Assembly: GCF_000420705.1 (NCBI RefSeq)
Contig: NZ_ATVL01000010.1
Coordinates: 372,001 to 436,000 of the forward strand
From: Hymenobacter norwichensis DSM 15439
GTDB lineage: Bacteria > Bacteroidota > Bacteroidia > Cytophagales > Hymenobacteraceae
Direction: 5' to 3'
Length of the DNA stretch: 64,000 bases
The notes under the pieces were generated by a model. It saw only the letters and a list, made by a program, of their open reading frames with translations, ran no database searches and was not told the origin of the DNA. This document shows positions 7,893 through 17,174 of this stretch, piece after piece (position 1 is the first letter of the stretch; each line of letters starts with the position of its first letter). The translations under genes and the position numbers were made by a program.

Positions 7893-10229
7893 CTAGATAT
7901 CCTCGTCGTTCAGATCCTCTAGCTTCGCCTGATTGAGCTTCTGGTCGTAAGGGATGGTGTCGCGCTTGGCGCCATTGTAGTAGCGTGAGCAGTCTATTTC
8001 CACGCTTAGCGTATCGGGACGCGGGAAAGGCTTCTTGTCGATATCAATGTTCTTGTCGGCGTACACTTTCTTCATGAAAATGCCGTAAAGCGGCAATGCC
8101 ATGCGGGAACCTTGGCCATAGGCACCAGAGCGAAAATGGATGCTTCGGTCTTCGCCGCCCACCCACATGCCGCAAACCAAGTTGGGCGTAAGGCCCATAA
8201 ACCAGCCGTCGGAGTAGTTGTTGGTGGTACCGGTTTTTGCTCCCATTTCGTACGGAAATTTGAAGCCGCCTTTCAAAATGATGCTGGTGCCGCCCTGTTC
8301 TTCAGTTGCGCCTCGCAGCATATAGGTCATCAGATAGGCAGTTTCCTCACTAAGCGGGGTGCGGGTGCGAGGTACAAATTCGCGCAGCACGTTCTGGTTT
8401 TTGTCTTCGATGCGCGTCACCATGATGGGCTGGGTCCAGACGCCTTTGTTGACGAACGTGCTATAAGCCCCGGTTAACTCGTAGATGCTGACATCGGAAG
8501 AGCCAAATCCAATAGCGGGTACGGGGTCAATGGGCGACGTGATGCCCATATTCTTGGCATATTCAGCAATTACATCAGGGCCTATTTTCTGTACCAGCCA
8601 CGCCGTAATGGAGTTCATGGAGCGGGCTAGTGCCTGTCGTAGCGTGAAGGTGCGGCCCGAATAAGAGCCCTCGAAGTTGCGGGGGGTGTAGGCTGGGCGG
8701 CCGCGCTCCGCTGGGAAGGTGGTAGCCACATCGGGCCGCTGATAGCACGGTGAGAAACCCTGGTCGATGGCAGCAACGTACACAAACGGCTTGAAAGTAG
8801 AGCCCGGTTGACGTTTGCCCTGCTTTACGTGGTCGTACTTAATGTACTTGTAATTAATGCCACCTACCCAGGCTTTTATCTGGCCGTTCAAAGGATTCAT
8901 GGCCATGAAACCGGAGTGTAGCAGCCTCTTGTAGTATGCCAACGAGTCCATTGGCGACATATTGACTTCCTTCTCGCCGCCGTTCCAAGTAAAGACCTTC
9001 ATCTTGTACTTCTTGTTCAGATAGTACTTGATGGAGTCTTTGTTGCCATCGTAGCGGGTATTTAGTGACTGATACCGAGCCGTTCGCTTGATGGAATTGC
9101 TCAGGAAGTTCGGAATTATACGGCCGTTTTCGTCGCGCCACGGCTGCTGGCCTTTCCACTGCTGGTCGAACCACTTCTGTTGCAGCTTCATGTGCTCGGC
9201 CACGGCGGCCTCCGCATACTTCTGCATTCGAGAGTCGATAGTCGTGTAAATCTTTAGGCCGTCGGCATAGAGGTCGTGTTCGGTTTCCTTGGCCCACTCG
9301 CGTAGTTCCTTGCTAAGTTCGGTGCGGAAATACGGCGCAATGCCCTCGTTCTGGTTTTCCACCTTGTAGTCGAGCTTGATGGGCTTGGCTACAGCGGCCG
9401 TGTATGTGGCCTCCGGAATGTAATTGTTCTTGCGCATTTGGCTCAGTACCCAGTCGCGGCGGCGCTTAGAGCGCTCCGGGTTGCGCACAGGGTTGAACCA
9501 CGAAGGGCCGTTTACCAAGCCCACCAGTAGTGCTGATTCTTCCAGCTTCAGGTCGCGCGGATGCTTGTTGAAAAAGGTCTTCGCCGCCACGTTGATACCG
9601 AAGGCGTTCGAGCCAAATTCGGCGGTATTGAGGTACATGCGCAAAATTTCACGCTTGGTGTAGTTGCGCTCCAGCCGCACGGCCAAAATCCATTCCTTGG
9701 TTTTGGTAACCACCATGCGTAAGCCCGGCACGTCGTTCAGTTTGCCATCGTTAAGGTCTTCCCGGGTTCGGAACAGCATTTTGGCTAGCTGCTGGCTGAG
9801 GGTGGAGCCGCCGCCGCTTTTGCCGCCACCTACCAAGCCTTTTACCACGCGGGCCATGGCCTTAGGGTCGATGCCGGAATGCTGCTCGAAACGGGCATCC
9901 TCGGTGGCAATCAGGGCATCAATAGTGGTTTGGGCCAGCTCTTCGTAGCTGACCGGCGTGCGGTTTTCGCGGAAGTACTTGCCCATCAGCACGCCGTCGG
10001 CTGAGTATACTTCCGAGGCCAGTTCACTGCGCGGACTCTCCAACGACTTTAGGTTAGGCATCTGCCCGAACAGGTTCAGAAAGTTGACGCTGACTGCCAG
10101 AACGTACAGCAGAAAGGCAATGAATCCACCGCCAAACAGCACCCACATAGTGCGCGTGAAAGCAGTGAAACGGCCGGGCCGCTGCGGTTTACGGGAAATG
10201 GTTTTGGACTTGGTGGCAGGTTGAGCCAT
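7893..10229 (-). CDS. Class A penicillin-binding protein (PBP1A-like)
   Basis: This bifunctional enzyme polymerises lipid II and cross-links peptidoglycan in the periplasm. The 778 residues show a short cytoplasmic Lys/Arg-rich tail, one membrane helix (about 28-50), a GT51 glycosyltransferase domain (EDARFEQHSG with the catalytic Glu, then GGSTLSQQLAKML), and a transpeptidase domain with STFK (near 475), SMN (near 535) and KTGT (near 665). A long insertion rich in Lys, Trp and Gln lies between the two catalytic domains. It follows the SprE-like gene on the same strand across a 96-nt spacer made of heptad words. Confidence 0.95.
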   Translation of the reverse strand: MAQPATKSKTISRKPQRPGRFTAFTRTMWVLFGGGFIAFLLYVLAVSVNFLNLFGQMPNLKSLESPRSELASEVYSADGVLMGKYFRENRTPVSYEELAQTTIDALIATEDARFEQHSGIDPKAMARVVKGLVGGGKSGGGSTLSQQLAKMLFRTREDLNDGKLNDVPGLRMVVTKTKEWILAVRLERNYTKREILRMYLNTAEFGSNAFGINVAAKTFFNKHPRDLKLEESALLVGLVNGPSWFNPVRNPERSKRRRDWVLSQMRKNNYIPEATYTAAVAKPIKLDYKVENQNEGIAPYFRTELSKELREWAKETEHDLYADGLKIYTTIDSRMQKYAEAAVAEHMKLQQKWFDQQWKGQQPWRDENGRIIPNFLSNSIKRTARYQSLNTRYDGNKDSIKYYLNKKYKMKVFTWNGGEKEVNMSPMDSLAYYKRLLHSGFMAMNPLNGQIKAWVGGINYKYIKYDHVKQGKRQPGSTFKPFVYVAAIDQGFSPCYQRPDVATTFPAERGRPAYTPRNFEGSYSGRTFTLRQALARSMNSITAWLVQKIGPDVIAEYAKNMGITSPIDPVPAIGFGSSDVSIYELTGAYSTFVNKGVWTQPIMVTRIEDKNQNVLREFVPRTRTPLSEETAYLMTYMLRGATEEQGGTSIILKGGFKFPYEMGAKTGTTNNYSDGWFMGLTPNLVCGMWVGGEDRSIHFRSGAYGQGSRMALPLYGIFMKKVYADKNIDIDKKPFPRPDTLSVEIDCSRYYNGAKRDTIPYDQKLNQAKLEDLNDEDI

Positions 10230-10238
10230 TATGTAACG

Positions 10239-10330
10239 CTGAATGATGAATTATGAATGCTGACCTATGGCTTGCACTGAGCCAGAACGCAGAACAACTC
10301 ACAAGCCAAAACTCACAACTCAGAATTATT
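10239..10330. repeat. Phased heptad-word spacer between the SprE-like and PBP1A genes
   Basis: The spacer holds two blocks of degenerate 7-nt words: one based on GAATTAT (10240-10267, about four copies) and one based on CAACTCA (10293-10320, about four copies). The two halves use different words and are not clearly inverted relative to each other. Between them TGGCT/AGCCA can form a small hairpin. It resembles the other phased-word spacers in this window. Confidence 0.55.
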
Positions 10331-13300
10331 TAGGGTATTTCTGCTGATAAAAACGCTGGTATTCCTCTACGTCGCGGCGTTGGAGCAATAGTGGTAGATT
10401 ATCAATACCAACAACCAGTGTTTGGTAACCCGCCCCCCGCAATTTGCTCAAGGGCGACTGAGGACCGCGCAATTTCAGAGCGTAACCCTGGGCTATTTTG
10501 GCGCTGGCCAAGCCCTGTATCACTACCAACTCCAACGAATCGCTGAGGGGCTGTTGCTGCACCTGCAAGTTGCTGGCCTTGAAGAACCGACTATTGTAAG
10601 TGCCTAGCTGAGTTGGTAGACCCTGTAAAGGCGCGGCTGCTTTCGGGAACACTAAAATCACTGCGTGCGCACCTGCCGGGTTGAGCGAAGCGGCATATGG
10701 CGATGCCGGAACGGCAGGAGCAGTTGGAGCGGGAGAGGCCGGGGTAGGAACGGAAGGCGTAGTTGCTGGCGGTGTGGTGGCCGCTGGGGTAGGAGTGGTA
10801 ACTGGAGCGGTGGTTGCCGGAGACGCAGCAACCGGAGCAGGAGTTATCGGCGCTGACTTTGCTGGCTTTTTGCCTCTGGCACGAGCCTGGGCTGCTGCCA
10901 TGCGAGCAGCTTTCACGGGGTCTATGGCCGGGGCAGTGGGAGTAGCCGGTACTGCTGATGAGTCGGCTGGTGTAGTAGGGCTAGGTGTTTTGTCAGCGGG
11001 CTGCTTACCTGCTTCCAATACCGGAGCAGGTTCCTTAACTGCGGGGGCCGAAGTGGGAGTAGGCGTTGCTTTAGGAGCAGTAGCGGGCGTATCATAAATG
11101 ATGCGTACCCGGTTGTTGACCTCGCCAGGGCGGAATATCGATACGGTTGGTTTCTCCGTGGAAGCCAGTGCCCCCTGGATTTCACCAGTGCCGTATTTCT
11201 GATAAGAGGTCAGTAGCGTACGGGCCTGTGCGCTAAGAGGCGACTGGGGGTAGTCCTTCAGAAACTTCTCCACCGCCGCTTTAGCCACCAGTGGCGTCTG
11301 GGTGCGAGTGTCAAGCAGAGCGTTCAAGAAAGCAACTCGGTCGTTGAGGTCATTTTCCGGAAACTTCTTGGATGTAGTAGTCAACAGCGCCGCGGCTTTC
11401 TTGAAGTCCTGGTTTTTATACAGTACGAAAGCCGAATCCACCTGAATGGCTACTTCCTTGTTCACCAACGATGTGCGCCGCAAATACTCGGGGTCGGCGG
11501 CCAGCCGGGCGTATGCTGAAGTCGGAAATTCCTGCCGCAGCTTCTGAGCGTAGATTTCGGCTTTGGCCAGCTCTTTCTGCTCCTTATAAATAAGGTAGAG
11601 GCTGTAATAGGTTTCCGGCGAGTGAGTGGTACGGGGGAAACGGGTAAGCAGCTTCTCGTAGGTTTGGGCGGCTGGCACCTGCTCCCGCAACTGCTGGTTG
11701 TAGATACCACCCAGCGCGAATAATGCCTCTTCCACCTGCTTTTCCGACGCTGCCATCTGCGCATTGGTAAGCGGCAGCGCCTGCCGATACTGTGCCACCA
11801 AGGCCTTGCGCTGCGTGGCAGGGTCTGCGTCGGCAGCTGCCTGGCCTAGGCCATCGGTAGCGCCGGCCGTTACCTTGCTTTGATTGGCTCCCGCAATGCT
11901 CACCGGCACGTTGCCACCATTAGGCGAAACGGGCGAGGAGCTGACCACCGTTACGGTGCGCCAGTTGTCTTGTAGTGGCCGGTCGCCCCATTTACGGATG
12001 AAGTCAGCGCGGGCCGTACTCATAGCCGTGGGGTTGTCGAAGTACCACTTGGTACCCGTGCTGCCCGCCACAAAGTCCTCGGTGTTGATATCGGTTTGCA
12101 AGTCCCGGGAACTGCTCACGCCGGTTGCGGTCTGCCGGTTGTTATCGCGCTCCTGCTTCAGGGCTAGGGCCTCGGCAGCTTTGCGCTTGGTTTCCAATTC
12201 GGCATCGGCAAAGGCTGTGAGGCGGGTGCGTAGCTCCACAGTATCGAGGCGAGCCAATACTTGCAGGCTGTCCTGCGTTTCAATGATGGTCGTTTGCTGG
12301 GCGAAGTCTTTTAGAATACCCGCCCGCTCCGAAATAGCCTCATAATCTGGAGCTTCCTTGGCTAAGCTCTGCACTGTGCTGTCGTAGTAAGCAGCCGCCA
12401 ACCGGTACTTCTGCAAGTTCTCGTAGTAGATGCGTCCCGCCAGCAAATACGTGTACGACTTCTGGGCCTTGTTGCTGCCGCCCGCCCGCGCCGATTGCCG
12501 GAGCAAGGCTAGCGCTTCGTCGTAGCGCTGCTGCCGGTAGTTGAGCCGCGCCATTTCGTAGTAGATTTTGTCGCGGTACTCTTTGTTCTTGGTGTCTTTC
12601 AGCAGTTTGGCGAAGTACTTGTCGAGCCGGGCTTTGTCGTCCTGGTTCAGGTCGGATACTTGGCCTAGCATCAGCTTCGAGAAGAAGTCTAGCTCATAAG
12701 GTGGGTTCTTTTTGAGAATCTTGTTGAGCTCAGCGTAAGCCTTCTTATCCTCGCCCTGCGCCTGGTACAGCTGCGCCAGAATGTAGCGCGTGCGCGACTG
12801 TTCGTTTTTGGGTTCTACCAGCGGCACGGCTTTTTCTAAGTTCTCAATGGCCTTAGCTGGCTCGCCTGTTTTCAGATAGAAGTCGGCCCGAGTGAGAAAC
12901 AGCTCTTTGGCATTTCTTTCCAATCCTTCTTCCTTATCCAGTACATCCGACACGGCCTTGGCGTTTTCCAACTCTTTGGTGGCCAGAAACGTGCGCATCA
13001 GCCAAATCAGCGCCTCGTGCTTGGCGTTTGGGTCTTTGCTGGTGCTGTTAACGTACTTGAAGGTTTTGGCCGCGTCTTCGTACTCCATCTTGTAGAAGCG
13101 GCTCTTCCCAATCAGGATGTAGGCGTCATCGGTCCAGTCAGAGGCCGACCGGTACTGAATCGGTAATGACGCTTTTTTCACCACGTCTTCCAGGTCGGTA
13201 GCCACAGTAGCCACGGTGGCTTCATCCAGTGTCGGAAACAGGGGCAGCGTGCGGTTGTAGTCGTTTTGCCGCGCCGCGTACAGCTTATCTTCCACCGTCC

Positions 13301-13466
13301 GGAGTTTCTCCCGCCCCAAGAAATATCCATTATCGCGGGCTACCACATTGTCGTAGGCGTGGCCAAGAGTGCTTTGGCGCTCTGAAGCGCAGCCTCCTAG
13401 GCCAGCCATAAGCAGTAGTGCAAATGCCGGAACAGCAAACAGGCGAAAAGTCGGATATCGAGTCAA
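10326..13466 (-). CDS. SprE/PorW-like T9SS TPR lipoprotein
   Basis: The 1046-residue protein starts with a lipoprotein signal (lipobox LGGC near residues 23-26) from a TTG codon; no in-frame ATG precedes the lipobox usefully. The first mature block (HAYDNVVARDNGYFLGREKL, then DYNRTLPLFP) is the signature opening of PorW/SprE, a T9SS lipoprotein needed for secretion and gliding. Many TPR-like helical repeats follow (about 95-790). Then comes an Ala/Pro/Thr-rich low-complexity stretch (about 800-925), and a conserved C-terminal domain of about 120 residues. It is longer than the roughly 870-residue Flavobacterium protein, mainly because of the low-complexity part. Its closeness to gldKLMN supports the role. 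Family assignment is from memory of motifs. Confidence 0.8.
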   Translation of the reverse strand: MTRYPTFRLFAVPAFALLLMAGLGGCASERQSTLGHAYDNVVARDNGYFLGREKLRTVEDKLYAARQNDYNRTLPLFPTLDEATVATVATDLEDVVKKASLPIQYRSASDWTDDAYILIGKSRFYKMEYEDAAKTFKYVNSTSKDPNAKHEALIWLMRTFLATKELENAKAVSDVLDKEEGLERNAKELFLTRADFYLKTGEPAKAIENLEKAVPLVEPKNEQSRTRYILAQLYQAQGEDKKAYAELNKILKKNPPYELDFFSKLMLGQVSDLNQDDKARLDKYFAKLLKDTKNKEYRDKIYYEMARLNYRQQRYDEALALLRQSARAGGSNKAQKSYTYLLAGRIYYENLQKYRLAAAYYDSTVQSLAKEAPDYEAISERAGILKDFAQQTTIIETQDSLQVLARLDTVELRTRLTAFADAELETKRKAAEALALKQERDNNRQTATGVSSSRDLQTDINTEDFVAGSTGTKWYFDNPTAMSTARADFIRKWGDRPLQDNWRTVTVVSSSPVSPNGGNVPVSIAGANQSKVTAGATDGLGQAAADADPATQRKALVAQYRQALPLTNAQMAASEKQVEEALFALGGIYNQQLREQVPAAQTYEKLLTRFPRTTHSPETYYSLYLIYKEQKELAKAEIYAQKLRQEFPTSAYARLAADPEYLRRTSLVNKEVAIQVDSAFVLYKNQDFKKAAALLTTTSKKFPENDLNDRVAFLNALLDTRTQTPLVAKAAVEKFLKDYPQSPLSAQARTLLTSYQKYGTGEIQGALASTEKPTVSIFRPGEVNNRVRIIYDTPATAPKATPTPTSAPAVKEPAPVLEAGKQPADKTPSPTTPADSSAVPATPTAPAIDPVKAARMAAAQARARGKKPAKSAPITPAPVAASPATTAPVTTPTPAATTPPATTPSVPTPASPAPTAPAVPASPYAASLNPAGAHAVILVFPKAAAPLQGLPTQLGTYNSRFFKASNLQVQQQPLSDSLELVVIQGLASAKIAQGYALKLRGPQSPLSKLRGAGYQTLVVGIDNLPLLLQRRDVEEYQRFYQQKYPK

Positions 13467-13683
13467 GGCAGGAACAGGTCGGAAGTACAGATTTATCAGC
13501 TACGCCAACGCGCGCAACCGAGGAAATTGTTCAGGCGGCGGGCCGTTGCGTATAAGGTACAACGTCATTCGGTCAGTAAAATTACGCTTTTTCTCAGCCC
13601 TGCCGGCGCATTACTTGTCCTGCCGTCACCTGCGCGCGGTAGCGGCGTATGAGGCCTGTATTGCTCACCCTGTTTCACTAGGT

Positions 13684-13908
13684 ATGTCTGCTACTCCTAC
13701 CCCCGACTCACCGCGCCCACGCGGTAACAATTTCATTAAGTATTCCGGCCTGGGGCTTCAAATGCTGGCTGTTATTGGGCTAGGTACTTGGCTAGGCGTG
13801 TGGCTTGATGGCCGTTTCGGCAGCAGCCCTTGGGGTACTATCGTGTTGATGCTGGTATCCGTGTTTGCGGCCATGTATCAAGTTATCCGGTCAGTGTCGA
13901 ACGAATAG
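13684..13908 (+). CDS. AtpZ/AtpI family ATP synthase accessory protein
   Basis: This 74-residue membrane protein has two hydrophobic helices separated by the short loop GVWLDGRFGSSPWG, the hallmark of the small AtpZ/AtpI-type protein at the head of F0F1 operons. Members are thought to assist c-ring assembly or magnesium supply. The ATG at 13684 follows a long open stretch without recognisable coding and gives a normal length. It is the first gene of the atp run. Confidence 0.8.
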   Translation: MSATPTPDSPRPRGNNFIKYSGLGLQMLAVIGLGTWLGVWLDGRFGSSPWGTIVLMLVSVFAAMYQVIRSVSNE

Positions 13909-13981
13909 CAACTGCAGTATAGTCGAAGGATAATAAACGAAATGATATTGCGCCAAAGGATATTTCTATTCTTTTGCTTAC

Positions 13982-13989
13982 TACCTTTG
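13982..13989 (+). promoter_or_regulatory. -7-like element ahead of the atpI-like gene
   Basis: TACCTTTG matches TAnnTTTG exactly, but no TTTG lies at the expected distance upstream. If used, transcription would start about 45 nt before the TTG start of the next gene, inside the atp cluster. Confidence 0.35.
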
Positions 13990-14042
13990 TGCCCCTTTTT
14001 AAGGGTGTTTTAATTTATTAAGCTTTTCTCTACGTATTCGAT

Positions 14043-14450
14043 TTGCTTCGCTTCCTTGGCTATTTGCTGCTGCTAACGCTGCTACTTTACGGTACGCTGT
14101 ATCTGCTGCATGCCCGCTATGGTACGGCTGTTGTGCACCCGCTAGCCCCTTATGTGCTGGGGTATTATGCTGCGCTTACGACGGCTACCTATTGGTTTAC
14201 AGCTCGGCTCGTGCGTGCTAACCCGGATAATTTCATGGTAGCCTACTTCGGCTCCATGCTAATGCGTTTACTTCTTTCCGCCGGGCTTGTCGTGCTTTAC
14301 CTTTATACTGGCGGCGCTCATGAAGGCAAGGGTAGATATGCTTTCCTTGGGGTATTCTTCGTCGGCTATTTTCTCTACTCCGGGTTTGAAGTCTGGAGCG
14401 TTCTGAGTAACTTGCGCCCGTTTTCAAAACCGGGTGAAATCACAAAATGA
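14043..14450 (+). CDS. AtpI-like small membrane protein
   Basis: The 135-residue protein has about four hydrophobic segments (roughly 4-22, 36-54, 66-88, 100-120) and a short polar tail. It sits between the AtpZ-like gene and atpB, the slot occupied by AtpI-type proteins in many F0F1 operons, and is probably an assembly or accessory factor for the membrane sector. The frame is open only from 14022 and has no early ATG, so a TTG at 14043 is the likely start. Sequence similarity to classic AtpI is weak by eye; the call rests mainly on size, topology and position. Confidence 0.65.
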   Translation: MLRFLGYLLLLTLLLYGTLYLLHARYGTAVVHPLAPYVLGYYAALTTATYWFTARLVRANPDNFMVAYFGSMLMRLLLSAGLVVLYLYTGGAHEGKGRYAFLGVFFVGYFLYSGFEVWSVLSNLRPFSKPGEITK

Positions 14451-14483
14451 ATTTTTCGTGAACCTCACCTTAAGCCACTCTGA

Positions 14484-15548
14484 ATGAAGCGCTTACTGAT
14501 AGCACTTTTCTGTATTCTCTCGCTTCCCGTTTTCGCCAACGAGCCTACTGCTACTACGGCCGAAGCCACCGACTCGGAGGCTTTCAGCCCCGGTGAGATG
14601 ATTCTGCACCACATTGGCGACTCACACGAGTGGCACTGGTTCTCCACTGACCGCGACGACCACTATACTACTTACCTGCCTATTATTGCTTACCGTTCTG
14701 GTAAAGGTTTGTCGGTTTTCTCTTCGCGCAACTTGGCTGAGGGCAAGGAATACGACGGTTTGAAACTGGAGCATGAGCATCTGGAAGCCGAAGACGGTAG
14801 CAAGGTATACGATTTTTCGATTACCAAAAACGTTGCTTCACTCATGTTGAGTGCTTTGCTGCTGGTAGTGGTCTTCACGACAGTTGCAAGAGGTTACGCT
14901 AAACGTGGCACAGGTGCCCCAAAGGGTATTCAGTCCTTCTTCGAGCCCATCATTGTATTTGTGCGCGACGAGGTGGCCAAGAAGTCTATTGGGCCAAAGT
15001 ATAAGCGGTATATGCCGTATTTGCTCACGGTATTCTTTTTTATCTGGTTCAACAACCTCTTAGGTCTGCTTCCAGGTGGTGCTAACCTCACCGGCAATAT
15101 TGCAGTGACCCTAACGCTGGCATTGTTAACGCTGCTCATTACCCTGTTCAGCTCTAATAAGAACTATTGGCACCACATTTTCGCTACGCCCGGCGTGCCA
15201 AAGGCCCTGTTGCCTATTATGATTCCGGTGGAACTCATTGGCATCCTTGTGAAGCCTTTCTCGCTGATGGTGCGTTTGTTTGCCAACATCACAGCAGGTC
15301 ACATTGTAATTCTGAGCTTTGTCTCGCTCATTTTTATCTTCCGCAACGTTGGCGTTGCACCGGTTACGCTGGCTTTCGGCTTGTTCATCAACATGCTTGA
15401 ACTCTTGGTAGCCATCTTGCAGGCATACATTTTCACGCTACTCACAGCCATGTACATTGGTGGAGCAGTGGAAGAGCACCACGATGCCGACTACCAGATG
15501 GGTGGCGGCGAAGGTGCCGACAATGCTCACGCCAACCACGCACACTAA
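14484..15548 (+). CDS. atpB: ATP synthase F0 subunit a
   Basis: Subunit a forms the proton half-channels beside the c ring. The 354-residue protein carries an N-terminal signal-like segment (MKRLLIALFCILSLPVFA) and an extra exported domain of about 100 residues, as in other Bacteroidota AtpB proteins, before the conserved core. The essential arginine lies in MVRLFANITAGHI, and the final helix block is ELLVAILQAYIFTLLTAMYIGGA. The C terminus is His/Asp-rich. It lies 33 nt after the atpI-like gene and 48 nt before atpE. Confidence 0.95.
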   Translation: MKRLLIALFCILSLPVFANEPTATTAEATDSEAFSPGEMILHHIGDSHEWHWFSTDRDDHYTTYLPIIAYRSGKGLSVFSSRNLAEGKEYDGLKLEHEHLEAEDGSKVYDFSITKNVASLMLSALLLVVVFTTVARGYAKRGTGAPKGIQSFFEPIIVFVRDEVAKKSIGPKYKRYMPYLLTVFFFIWFNNLLGLLPGGANLTGNIAVTLTLALLTLLITLFSSNKNYWHHIFATPGVPKALLPIMIPVELIGILVKPFSLMVRLFANITAGHIVILSFVSLIFIFRNVGVAPVTLAFGLFINMLELLVAILQAYIFTLLTAMYIGGAVEEHHDADYQMGGGEGADNAHANHAH

Positions 15549-15596
15549 GCTTTTTAACTCTCTTTTTCGTTTTTCACTTCCCCAAAACTCTGTTTT

Positions 15597-15857
15597 ATGC
15601 TTCTTTCTCTGTTGTTGCAGGCCATTACTAATTCTGCTGGTCTAGCCGTATTCGGTGCTGCTATAGGTGCTGGTCTGGTTGCTCTAGGTGCTGGTCTGGG
15701 CATTGGCCGTATTGGTGGTCAGGCTATGGAAGCCATCGGCCGTCAGCCAGAAGCTTCAGGCAAAATCCAAACTGCTATGCTGATTGTAGCAGCTCTGATT
15801 GAAGGTCTAGCACTGTTTGCAGTAGTTGTGTGCTTGCTGATTTCCTTTAATCTCTAA
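15597..15857 (+). CDS. atpE: ATP synthase F0 subunit c
   Basis: The 86-residue hairpin protein has two membrane helices joined by the polar loop EAIGRQPEASGKIQ, which contacts subunits gamma and epsilon. The first helix is glycine-rich (GAAIGAGLVALGAGLGIG). The ion-binding glutamate lies in the second helix (ALIEGLAL) and is not followed by the Ser/Thr pair seen in sodium-type c subunits, so proton coupling is inferred. A hairpin in the long gap after the gene may help raise its expression above that of its neighbours. Confidence 0.96.
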   Translation: MLLSLLLQAITNSAGLAVFGAAIGAGLVALGAGLGIGRIGGQAMEAIGRQPEASGKIQTAMLIVAALIEGLALFAVVVCLLISFNL

Positions 15858-15877
15858 GAATAGAGGTAGTATATAAG

Positions 15878-15976
15878 CAGCCCGCTGCGCGCGTCGCTTC
15901 GGCGCACGGCGTGGCGGGCTGTCTTGGCTTTTCTGGTATTAATAACTAGGGTGGCTTATGATAGGACGTCTATCAT
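15878..15976 (+). promoter_or_regulatory. Hairpins in the atpE-atpF spacer
   Basis: The 166-nt gap holds a GC-rich hairpin (outer stem 15878-15885 with 15914-15921, further pairing inside) and a second 7-bp inverted repeat (15958-15964 with 15970-15976). No long U-tract follows the first, so a processing or stabilising role, or partial termination, is more likely than full termination. Subunit c is needed in many more copies than b, which fits such a device. Confidence 0.5.
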
Positions 15977-16023
15977 CTAACCATACTTAACAATACCTTT
16001 TTTTCACTACCGACTACTTTCTT

Positions 16024-16521
16024 ATGCCTCCATTAGTAACCCCCGAGTTTGGCCTGATTTTCTGGCAATTGGTGATTTTCGGCATTGTGCTGCTCTTGTT
16101 GCGCAAATTCGCTTGGAAACCTATCCTAAGCGCCCTGAATGAGCGGGAAGACTCCATCGAAAACGCCCTGCGTATGGCCAGCCAGGCCAAACTAGAGATG
16201 CAGGCTCTCCAGGCTGGCAATGAAAAGTTGTTGGCTGAAGCCCGTTTGGAGCGCGACCGTATTCTGAAAGAAGCAACCGACGTTTCCAATAAGCTGATCG
16301 AGCAGGCGAAGAATAAAGCAACCGAAGAAGGTGGCCGCATGATCAACCAAGCTCGCGAAGCTATTCAGAACGAGAAAAACGCGGCTTTGGCTGAAGTGAA
16401 AAATACGGCTGCCCAGTTGTCTATCGATATTGCTGAGCGCATCCTGCGCCGCGAACTAGTCGATACGGCTTCTCAAAAGGAGCTTGTCAACTCGTACTTA
16501 AAAGAAGTAAAGCTCAACTAA
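16024..16521 (+). CDS. atpF: ATP synthase F0 subunit b
   Basis: The 165-residue stator subunit has one N-terminal membrane helix (about residues 10-27) followed by a long, charged helix of Ala/Glu/Lys/Arg heptads that dimerises and reaches F1. The sequence FAWKPILSALNERE after the helix is typical. The C terminus contacts subunit delta, which is encoded next. The start ATG follows the structured spacer after atpE. Confidence 0.94.
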   Translation: MPPLVTPEFGLIFWQLVIFGIVLLLLRKFAWKPILSALNEREDSIENALRMASQAKLEMQALQAGNEKLLAEARLERDRILKEATDVSNKLIEQAKNKATEEGGRMINQAREAIQNEKNAALAEVKNTAAQLSIDIAERILRRELVDTASQKELVNSYLKEVKLN

Positions 16522-16524
16522 GAA

Positions 16525-16603
16525 GTTAGGAGCTAGAAGCTAGAAGCGTAGAAACCCATAAGGTATCTGGCTCCGGGCTCCTGACTCCTAGCTTCTAACT
16601 CCT
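16525..16603. repeat. Phased heptad inverted repeat between atpF and atpH
   Basis: The left half repeats the heptad AGCTAGA and the right half repeats heptads close to ACTCCTA. The best arms (16528-16546 and 16585-16603) pair at 17 of 19 positions. The element fills almost the whole 88-nt gap and sits inside a transcribed operon, so it would appear in the mRNA as a long hairpin. Confidence 0.8.
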
Positions 16604-16609
16604 ACTACA

Positions 16610-17170
16610 ATGTCTGAAATACGAGTTGCCTCCCGTTACGCCAAGTCCTTGCTTGATCTGGCCGAGGAGCAGGGTACGCTGGAACAAGTGAAAGCCGATA
16701 TGGACTTATTCAGCAAGACGCTGACTGAGAACCGTGACTTGCGCCTGTTGCTGCGTAACCCTATCGTCAAGCACGACAAAAAGCTAGCTATTCTGCGCGC
16801 CGTGTTCGGTGGCAAAGTGTCGCTTCTCACTGAGAAGTTCTTCACTATTATCACCGAAAAAAACCGCGAAAGCGCGCTGGAGTTTATTGGCTCCGAGTTT
16901 CTGATTCAGTACAATGCCCTACGTGGCGTACAGGTGGCTGAAGTCACGACGGCCACACCGCTGAGCACCTACCTGCGTGCTGAACTAGAGCAAATGGTGC
17001 GTCAGCAAACCGGCCTGCAACAAGTTACTCTCACCGAGAAAGTAGATGAGTCGCTCATCGGTGGCTTCGTGCTACGCATCGGCGATAAGCTGATTGATGA
17101 CTCGGTGAGCTTCCGGTTGCGCAAGCTGCGCAACCAATTCTCGAAGAACCCCTACCAACCTTTAGTATAA
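16610..17170 (+). CDS. atpH: ATP synthase F1 subunit delta
   Basis: The 186-residue protein is the stator cap joining F1 alpha subunits to the b stalk. The N-terminal helical domain (about 1-105) is typical: VASRYAKSLLDLAEEQGTLEQV, then LRLLLRNPIVKHDKKLAIL. The C-terminal part contains the signature GGFVLRIGDKLIDDSVSFRLRKL. It stops 4 nt before atpA begins, so the two are translated in close sequence. Confidence 0.95.
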   Translation: MSEIRVASRYAKSLLDLAEEQGTLEQVKADMDLFSKTLTENRDLRLLLRNPIVKHDKKLAILRAVFGGKVSLLTEKFFTIITEKNRESALEFIGSEFLIQYNALRGVQVAEVTTATPLSTYLRAELEQMVRQQTGLQQVTLTEKVDESLIGGFVLRIGDKLIDDSVSFRLRKLRNQFSKNPYQPLV

Positions 17171-17174
17171 GATC

